A stretch of DNA of 64,000 nt, taken from positions 10,050,066 to 10,114,065 of the forward strand of contig OX336340.1 in NCBI GenBank assembly GCA_946902875.1, read 5' to 3'. Below the pieces are notes generated by a model, which saw nothing but the letters and a program-made list of their open reading frames with translations, did not search any database and was not told the DNA's origin. Below, in pieces: positions 56,031 through 64,000 of this stretch. Position 1 is the first letter of the stretch, and each line of letters starts with the position of its first letter. A program made the translations under genes and the position numbers. The DNA comes from Nematopogon swammerdamellus. Lineage: Eukaryota; Arthropoda; Insecta; Lepidoptera; Adelidae.

Positions 56031-56210
56031 CCCTAATCACGAGATTTAACCTACTACGCTACGCTACGCCGTGTTCTCCGCATCATTTTGTATGGAGAAA
56101 CGGAGCAGCGCCTCTAGTGATAGATTTGCGCACTTCGTTTCTCCATACAAAATGATGCGGAGAACACGGCGGCGCGGCGTAGCGTAGTAGGTTAAATCTC
56201 GTGATTAGGG
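56031..56210. mobile_element. Foldback MITE, copy 2
   Basis: CCCTAATCACGAGATTTAAC and inverted GTTAAATCTCGTGATTAGGG, flanked by TA. Arms include TACGCCGTGTTCTCCGCATC. Same family as 27708-27897, with the loop in the opposite orientation. Confidence 0.92.
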
Positions 56211-56214
56211 TACA

Positions 56215-59200
56215 GGTAATACTTTCGTCTAACACTAGTCTTGTTTGATGTACCTACTTTATTTATGTTGAAAACCATACAACAGTCACAAAAAGCCAAT
56301 AATTAAAGAAATATGATTGTGCTTTATAAATTCTCGCAGTTTGTAATCAAATAATTCTTTCATCGCTATTGATTCGATTGCGATCGATTGTACCCACTCC
56401 ATAGTATTTACATAGACAGAGTTGTAGTGACGTCGTGCACTGCTATATTGCGACCGACACGGCACCGACACCGCGACACCGCATCCTAGGAACCCTAGCA
56501 TTATTATATCGTCAAATCATGTCCATGAGACATTACGCATGTAGGTAGACGTTAGCGGTCTCAAATATTTATCTAAACTATATAACATGAATATTTGTTT
56601 ATTCGTTCGTCTTGTATGTGTTGGTAAATATATAATCCAATTATGATGAAACTTTGGTGAGTTGCTGTGCGTGCGCCCGCCAATGTTTCTAACAAAAAAA
56701 AAAAAAAAAATATAAATTCACGCGTGCGGAGCCACGGGCAAAAGCTAATTACAAATAAATTGTTTATTAATATTCGGCTCGAAACTTTTTATCCTGAATA
56801 CTGGAAGTATTAAAATTAATTTTAATTTCATCACACATAATTGGTTGAATATTATGGTGAATATTAAATTATTGAGAGGCTGGAATTTTTCCTGTTTTTA
56901 TCGAATTAGATCGGGCACGGAATGCTCACAAGTGTATACTTAGCGATATTTATTTTATTATTGTGATATTTCTAGGTTAGATCTTTCCTATTCATAAGTA
57001 TTAATCAACATTGGCATCCTAAATTTGAGGTAGCTTTAGAGATTTTCCAATTTATTGTGATTTAATTTTTATTCCTAAAAATTTTATGAATTTACAGAAT
57101 CTTGTGAACTTAAATGTACCAGTGTGAACATTTTTCATGGATACTAAGGAAATAAGTCGTTCTGCTCACACTATTGTTATGTTTTGTATAACTGTTAACT
57201 ATGACCTCAGATAAGTGCAATGGTTTACAAACATTATTAATACTAGTAAAACACGACTCGTAAGTTTGCTGAATGCAAACTGTCAATTGAAAAGAATAAA
57301 ATTGCTTATAAGTTTAATAATAATTGACTAGCTGTCACAATTACAGGATTAATATTTTTTCAATGCCTATGGATAAAGCACGTGCCTACACATGTATGTG
57401 GTGCAGGTGTGTACATATATGTAGAGGTCTTCCGCTCAAACTCGAAGCAATGTTTTGCATCAACACTATAATAACAACATTACAACATTGCTAAACCAAC
57501 CAAAGTCTGATTTATATTATTGTCTTCAATGGTGCAATTTCAATCGATTGTTTTATTCACTTAGAGTATTTTATTTATGTAGATTAGATAGAGTTAAATA
57601 TTAATGTTTAGTATAAATTTTCATTGCGCTGTATTCAGGGCATGTACAGTACATAATAATGTTTATAAACAGCAAAACTTTCTGTGTATAATACACACAA
57701 ATGTTGACTTTTATAAACATTAGCTTGGTAGCTGTTTTCTAAATGTATTTCAAAAATATTAAAGACATTGCAAATATGTTTTGATTGAACTCTTAATAAT
57801 TGTTTGAATGCTAATATCAACTGGAGGATTATTGGCTACGGTACAAGATGAGATCTCATAAATTGTATTGTAAAATGTTGTCTTTTAATGCTCTGAAACT
57901 AAAATGAAGTATTTTCTTCTCTTCTGTGAGTATAAGTACCTATGTATTATAATTAATTGTACTGATGAAATGTTAAGAATGAAATCAAATAAGCTACATT
58001 TAGTAATAATATGACTTAAATTGTAATTTGGCTAAAATTGTGACTTCCGCAATAGACATAAATAATTTGAGTACGTTCCACTCTGAACCAAATGCATACG
58101 AACAAGTTTACTTCATAGTGTTGAACAACAAAATGTCTTTCCAATGAACTAACTAAGTGATATTTTGATATTGTCGTATTGTCTTACCTTGCATATAACT
58201 CTACTCTAGCGTAAGCATACAGTAACAGAAGCAATGCATATTTTTTCAATGAAAACTTCCAACAAACGTTTACATAGGTACCTATGTTACTTGTATTATT
58301 GTCGTAATGTAAGTGTTGCAGTTTGCACTGTGCGCCGCGGCTGCGCCGTACTGTCGGTACCGACCCGAGTCACATGCGCCTCCACTTCACTCCACTATCT
58401 ACATTATATTGTGTCGACTGAATGTGAACTGAACTTGTGTTTTACAACTTATTTATTAATTCAACATGCCATATTCAAAGTACACTGTTATTCATAATCA
58501 CAATAATTATACAATTGTTTTGATTGGAAATATACTAGGATCTTGTACTTTTTCCACGTATTTCTAATAAAACTAAATGGATGGATCTGATAAGTGATGT
58601 GGTCGAATAAGAAGCTTCTTTAGTAAAATGTCAATAACTCTTGGGAGTGTTTAACTAATATTCTCGACAACACTCGTGTGTATCAGACCTGACAGCTATA
58701 CCGTGTACTGTGTACCTATTACCCTGTCATTCATATGAGGTACTGTACTGTTCATCTATTCGACATTCACTGTTCAGCGCAAGTACTCTGTGTAATAAAT
58801 AACATTGCCAAGATAATAGAATAGTTAATGAAAACGATTAGCACATTCCATTCAGTACTATACCGAGTTCCGGCAGGAACATGGAGCAGTTGGCCGACGT
58901 CATGCGGCCAACTGCGCCAGGTGGCGCGAGGAACAGTGTTTGCCAAATTTGTATCTATCTAGATACTTGGATGACCTCGTCATAAGGATACGGTGTCCTT
59001 TTGAATGAGGCACGTAGGTAACCCCTGAACGACTTTTGTTGTCCTATTTATATAAAACAAAACGAAAAAGCCAACTAAATATCACTGGTGATTGGACGTA
59101 TTCCTTCTAAGTAATTGTAACCCTCATATGTATGATGCTAATCTCAATAGTTTCCGATATTTTCGTTTTTTTTTTGTTTTAGTGAAAAATCATAGAAGTT

Positions 59201-59690
59201 TTTTTTAATAAAATTTTCAAGATGTCTATTATTACTACTAGTCTCGTTTTTTTTTACAAAAAACATAAAAATATAAATATTTTGTAAACTATTTAGATTT
59301 GCATTATGCACGTGGGGGTTAAATTTATTGCATACCGGCCACCCTAATAGAAGGCCTCTTTATAAAATATTCACATAAGTTGTAGAACAAAAATGTTTCA
59401 CATTGACTCGGACGGTACTAAGTAACGGTCTGCAGTGCTCCCGCGCGTATTCAAGCACCAGACACACCAGACACGAGTGTTGTAGAGAATGACATTGCAG
59501 TACAAACTATCTGTGTATTGCGTGTGTACCTGTGTACCTAGGTACGCACGCGCGGTAGAATGTTCAGTATAGCATGTATGTATATTTAGAAATTATATAA
59601 AGTACACCAAGATAAATAAATGTGTCATATTATAATCTTGAATGAATGCAACGAGGAAATGTAATAAATGAAATTGGTGAAAATGTGTAT
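56215..59690. other. AT-rich downstream region, no supported gene
   Basis: Long AT-rich stretch with many AATAAA motifs and few repeats, which could be a long mbc 3' UTR or intergenic DNA. GC patch at 58330-58370. No open frame resembles a known protein. Confidence 0.4.
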
Positions 59691-59702
59691 TGTTTTATTT
59701 AT

Positions 59703-59800
59703 CGTCATCATCATCATCATCATCATCATCATCAGCCTGTATCGGTCCACTGCTGGACATAGGCCTCTCCCAAGGCACGCCACCACACGCGGCAATTCGT
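59703..59800 (-). mobile_element. RTE-like LINE tail with (ATC)n
   Basis: CATCATCATCATCATCATCA then GCCTGTATCGGTCCACTGCT GGACATAGGCCTCTCCCAAG. Inverted counterpart of 30915-30990. Confidence 0.8.
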
Positions 59801-60800
59801 CAATTCAGTTCAATTCATATTCAATTCAATATCTAAATTGGTCTCTTGGGTATATCCAATATAATTATACAAGTCAAATTATTATATTTCGATCAAGTTT
59901 AACATAACTATGAGCATAAATTGATGAAGCGTTTAGTTCTATAAATTAATAACAATTGAGCCGTCACCGAGGTGAACGGATTGTCTCATTTGAGTGAAAT
60001 TTCTTAATAATGGCGGCCATTAGCGGTGAGATTTAATTGTAGGTAATCAGTGGCTGCCTCGCACGCGCGCTGCGCCCCGCGCCGCCGCCGCCTCCCCCGC
60101 GCCGTGCGCGCGCATACCTATACAAGAATCTTATGGGTGCTTATGGCTCGAATGTAAGTGGTAAGCCAGTTATAGGTAGGTACCTACCTAACTCGACATC
60201 ATGATTTGGCTACATCACCTACTAGCCTACCTACCACACTCACTACGCTGGTGATGTCAGCGTCCATAACACATACATAAGTACCCTACTCTTATCTACA
60301 GAATTCTCAGCTATTTTATTAAAAACAACCTCTTTACAAAAGTGCTTACATAAAAAAAACATAAAACCGACTTCCTAAAAAAAGTAAAACTAAAAAACTA
60401 TTTAAAATAAAAATATAAAAACCGCCTTCAAAAATAAATGCAAAAAAAAAACCTAAAAAAAACAACCCTAAATCACAAAGGATATTATCATCCACTCATG
60501 TTTTCTTTCATGCATCATTTTTGCTTGCTTTAGCACCGCCTTCAACTCTAGGGTTCGTTTTTCTTTAGGTTTTTATTTCATATATTTTTGAAGGCGGTTT
60601 TTATATTTTTATTTTAAATAGTTTTTTAGTTTTACTTTTTTTAGGAAGTCGGTTTTATGTTTTTTAAACTTTTTTTTTATTTCAGTTTTATTTTTGTAAT
60701 TTTTTGCTATTAATATACTCGGCGGAATCACTCGGCCTTCGTCCTCGCGATTCCGCCTCGCTTTCCAATCCGATCTTGACCCAATTAAGATAAGACCACG
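59800..60800. other. Intergenic DNA with a palindrome
   Basis: A CpG-rich patch at 60060-60110. 60345-60663 is a long inverted repeat: ACATAAAACCGACTTCCTAA, AAACTAAAAAACTATTTAAA and CCGCCTTCAAAAATA each recur as complement at 60590-60660. No gene seen. Confidence 0.6.
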
Positions 60801-60801
60801 T

Positions 60802-61190
60802 CAGCCTCGATAGCTCAGTGGTGCAGACAGTCAACTGTCGCTATTGAATGTTAAGCAACACTGGGTGCGGTCAGTACTTGGATGGGTGACCGCTGACCGT
60901 TGGAGGCTGACCGAGGTTCGGATTCCTTGTAAAACTGTAGGTCCCTTCCCTCCTAATGTTACTTGGTGGTAGGGTTTAACCCGCCCGGGTTGGTACTACC
61001 GCACTGAATTAAACGTCGGTCGAAACGGCTATGTAAATAGTTTGTGTTTTCCGACCAGTTCAGTGTAGTCAGCACGATCAAAGGGGGAAGCACTGACATG
61101 GCACTTAGTTCACCCGGTGTTATGGGCTGACATCACGGACGTTGTAGGTGATGTAGCCAACCGTGTCAGTTTCCATAAAAAAAAAACAAC
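60802..61190 (+). mobile_element. Full-length composite SINE: tRNA-like A box, 5S rRNA-like core, tRNA-like B box
   Basis: Starts CCTCGATAGCTCAGTGGTGC (box A-like), then GTTAAGCAACACTGGGTGCG and GTCAGTACTTGGATGGGTGACC (matching the 5S rRNA internal control region, about 60850-60892), then GAGGTTCGGATTCC (box B-like). The body ends TAGCCAACCGTGTCAGTTTCC and an A tail. About 390 bp, the most complete family member here. Confidence 0.85.
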
Positions 61191-61221
61191 ACCATAACAT
61201 TGCTTAAAAAAAATAATAATG

Positions 61222-61545
61222 TTAAATTTAGTAGAACGGACAGACATGCATTTGTTACGGAACCCTACATTCATTTTGCAGAACTTAGTAGAATGGACAG
61301 ACATAAACGTGTTACGGAACCCTACTTTTATTATAAAATAACCGTCGGAGGACCTTGGTTGAAAATTGTAAAATTTAGTAGAACGGACAGACATGCATTT
61401 GTTACGGAACCCTACATTCATTTTGAAATAAATGTTAAATTTAGTAGAACGGACATACATGCATTTGTTACGGAACCCTACATTCATTTTGCAGAACTTA
61501 GTAGAATGGACAGACATAAACGTGTTACCGAACCCTACTTAACAG
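61222..61545. repeat. Tandem array of a ~60-bp motif
   Basis: Five units of TTAGTAGAA(C/T)GGACA(G/T)ACAT...GTTACGGAACCCTAC, two subtypes (ATGCATTTG and AAACGTG) in alternating order. Adjacent to a partial 8926-family end at 61549-61706. Confidence 0.88.
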
Positions 61546-61548
61546 TTG

Positions 61549-61706
61549 CACTCCGGGAGTGCCGGCAGATCCCGTGCCACTCTAACTTAACCCTTAATGC
61601 AATGACTTAAGGTTTCATTTTAAAAATGACGCTGACGCGATGTCGCGAGTTATACATTTTTTACCCACCTAAAAAAGTGTCAAGCGCCGCTAAAGAAGTT
61701 TTCACT
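61549..61706 (-). mobile_element. Partial inverted copy of the 8926-9380 element
   Basis: AGTTGCACTCCGGGAGTGCC (right end), CTTAACCCTTAATGCAATGA, and CGCCGCTAAAGAAGTTTTCA (left end), with the tRNA-like middle missing. Confidence 0.8.
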
Positions 61707-61739
61707 TCAAAAACCTCAGGGTTATCCCCTTTCAAATAA

Positions 61740-62580
61740 AAAAAAAAAAGAATTTTCAAAATCGGCCCACAATTGACGGAGTAATCGCGTAACAAACATC
61801 CAAAAAAAGAAAACATACCGTCGAATTGAGAATCTCTTAGGTCTAAAGTAAATTGCTCGTGAAGACAAATGCAACGAGCCCAAACACGATAGGTTTATCA
61901 TGTGTAGTTTAGGAGTTCCTATGGCCACCTTCTGTCTCCATCATCAGACCAGCTCGATGGTACTCGTACCATAATAAATTAAGTGCACCTGGCCGGTCGG
62001 AAAAGATAAAAAATTTCAAATTTAGAATATTCATGAACAAGGGCCCGAATATGTATCACTAGTATATCGATTCATGTATTTCAACAGGACAGAGAAAATT
62101 TCAAAATATTAGGTATTTAATACTTTTTAGTTCTTTTTGTTTTGTTTTTTGGAAATCGGTTTAATATTTTTTAAAATAGTTTTAAATCGACTAAAGTGGT
62201 ACAGAATTATTCGCCATATGTGTCAGACTGCAAATTGCTGAATAAGTCCACATCACAAAAGTTTTGCTGAAGGTAACCACACACCATACTAATTTATCAA
62301 ACTGAAAATTGCCGAAAACGACCACATCACAAGTTTTGCTGAAGGTAACCACACACCATAGTATTATGTTGATTTTTCGAAAACCACTGAACCAATTTCG
62401 ATAAAATTGAAATGGGACCACCTCGGAAGTATGACCTAACAAACAAAAAAATAATTTTCTAAATCGGCCCTCCATTGACGGAGAAATCGCGTAACAAACA
62501 TAAAAAAAATATAAATAAAATAAAAAAAAAAAAATAAACATACAGACGAATTGAGAACCTCCTCCTTTTTTGGAAGTCGG
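61740..62580 (-). repeat. Interspersed repeat, inverted partner of 7740-8290, internally duplicated
   Basis: CACAATTGACGGAGTAATCG, TGGTACAGAATTATTCGCCATA and GAAGGTAACCACACACCATA (twice, about 62271 and 62340). CCTCCTTTTTTGGAAGTCGG at the end. Probably two overlapping copies. Confidence 0.6.
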
Positions 62581-62599
62581 TTAATAAATAATTCATGGG

Positions 62600-63979
62600 A
62601 CTGGAGGAAAATTTGAGAGGCGTATATCCAGGAGTGGACGCTTAAAATTAAAAATTCACAGTTTGACTAACCATGATATGTGATAATAATTTCCTGTTTT
62701 CGCAATACGTCAGCACTATGGTGGTACCGTGTGGGGAAGAAAATACCCACCGTACCACCAGGGGTACGGTGGGTATGTTGGGTCCGTCATGTGTCTGTCT
62801 GCACATACTACTACTAATGGTAATACAAATAGATATGTGTGTAAATAGTGGCCGACAAACATTTTAAACCAAGCGATAGGATTATTCATTCATTCAGTTT
62901 AGGTAGAATTCATTTTCTACATACGAGTACCACGAGTACCGCGAGTACCTTCACTGTGTAGGACCTGCGTATACTAGACACAAGTGTTGCCAAACTACGT
63001 CACGTCTCCTAAGTTTTTGGTTTTAACTTTTACCTAAAAATATATCTGAAGCAATCTGTCACGGCACATGTGCCGTTACGAGGAGTCTCGTGCTCGTCGA
63101 ACATGTCGTCGAACCGCAAAAGAGTCGCACTCGTTGCCTACAGATTGATGAGATGAGGCACTTATCCACCAGCGTTCATCGGCAGTTTGCACCCGACCTG
63201 AGGCAGACTTCAGATATAGGTACTGTACTTAGATCGACCAGTAGGTACCTATGTATTTTTTGTGAGTAGATGTGAAGGAGTTACAGATTTTTTAGGGTTC
63301 CGTAGTTAATAAGGAACCCTTATAATTTCGCCATGTCCGTCCGTCTGTCCGTCTGTCTGTCCGCGGCCTAGCTCAGAGACCCTTAGTACTAGTTTTAGTA
63401 TAACAAAGCATATTTGTTTTGAATCTTCAACATTGTAGGTACACTACAACAATGCATTAAATACAAAATTGTTACCTATTTATTTGTAGCAGGTAATTTT
63501 TCTTAAATGTTCCATAAAAACTAGATGAAATTTTCGGCGAACTCAACCACAGTCCGCAACCGTCATCACATCACCTACGAACCAATCGCGTCTTCATTAA
63601 GAAACCCTGGAGTTTCGCGACACAAAACCCCGCATTCCGTTTGAGAACACTCGATCTTCGGAAACTAATTAAAAATTCGTCTCTTACTCGAACTGCACGG
63701 TTCAATCGAAGAGATATAACTTAATTTAAAAACGAGCAATCTTGTTCTTTGATAAGGAGGGCGAGAAAACAACGAAGAGCGCACTACGACGGACGACCTG
63801 CGGCGGCGGGCGGCGGGTAGAGACAGGCGGGGAGCGGGGGCACGCGAGCTCTCCACAATACAAACACGAAGAGAAGACGCTAACAAGAGAGTATCAAAAG
63901 CTGAAATAAAAAGGAACGCGAAGGAATTCGGTGCGTTAACTATGTCGATACTCGGAAGGACGCGACATCGGTAAGGCAC
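62600..63979. other. Window end, no supported gene
   Basis: Short hairpin GGTGGTACCGTGTGGG / CCCACCGTACCACC near 62719-62775. GGGTTCCGTAGTTAATAAGG and a CCGTCCGTCTGTCCGTCTGT run near 63294-63362 belong to a common lepidopteran repeat. 63790-63850 is CpG-rich; the minus-strand 104-codon frame over it is unrecognised. Confidence 0.4.
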
Positions 63980-64000
63980 GTCTCCAAATAAATGACACCG

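Noticed and set aside
61110..61610. Repeat protein encoded by the 61.2-kb array
   Set aside because: Open frames on both strands reflect a tandem DNA repeat without a stop, next to SINE sequence.

Overview
The window is eukaryotic nuclear DNA, almost certainly from a moth or butterfly. The evidence is GC-rich exons split by AT-rich introns with ordinary GT-AG splice sites, and dense short interspersed repeats of lepidopteran type: tRNA-headed and 5S-headed SINEs, RTE-like tails ending in (GAT)n or (TGTA)n, and many foldback MITEs. No bacterial, organellar or viral gene was seen.

One large plus-strand gene dominates: 32 coding exons from 19119 to 54494 encode about 1,755 residues of a DOCK-family Rac guanine-nucleotide exchange factor, the DOCK1/2/5 or myoblast city (mbc) ortholog. 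I joined the exons by splice sites and codon phase, and every junction keeps frame. They cover the region after the SH3 domain, the DHR-1 (C2-like, phosphoinositide-binding) domain, the helical armadillo-type middle, the catalytic DHR-2 domain and a proline-rich tail with a Crk-SH3-type motif. The first ~150 residues, including the SH3 domain, were not found and are probably upstream of the window.

Layout: 1-9 kb is repeats, including an 850-bp foldback with TTA target duplications. 9.4-15.5 kb holds several CpG-rich blocks that may be promoters, plus repeats. 19-54.5 kb is the mbc exons with transposon-filled introns. 54.5-64 kb is the 3' UTR or downstream flank, with MITEs, a complete composite SINE and a small tandem array.

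The most striking observations concern the gene's own exons. The DHR-2 exon at 43937-44131 is followed by five nearly identical 197-bp copies separated by only 23 nt, each with a GT donor and an AG acceptor. Separately, the 3' half of the exon at 31854-32098 is amplified into a decayed 175-bp array (34137-34940), and a 5'-truncated LINE lies between that exon and its array. Also notable are a SINE whose head combines tRNA-like boxes with a 5S rRNA-like segment, and transposons lying within about 50 nt of four mbc 3' splice sites.
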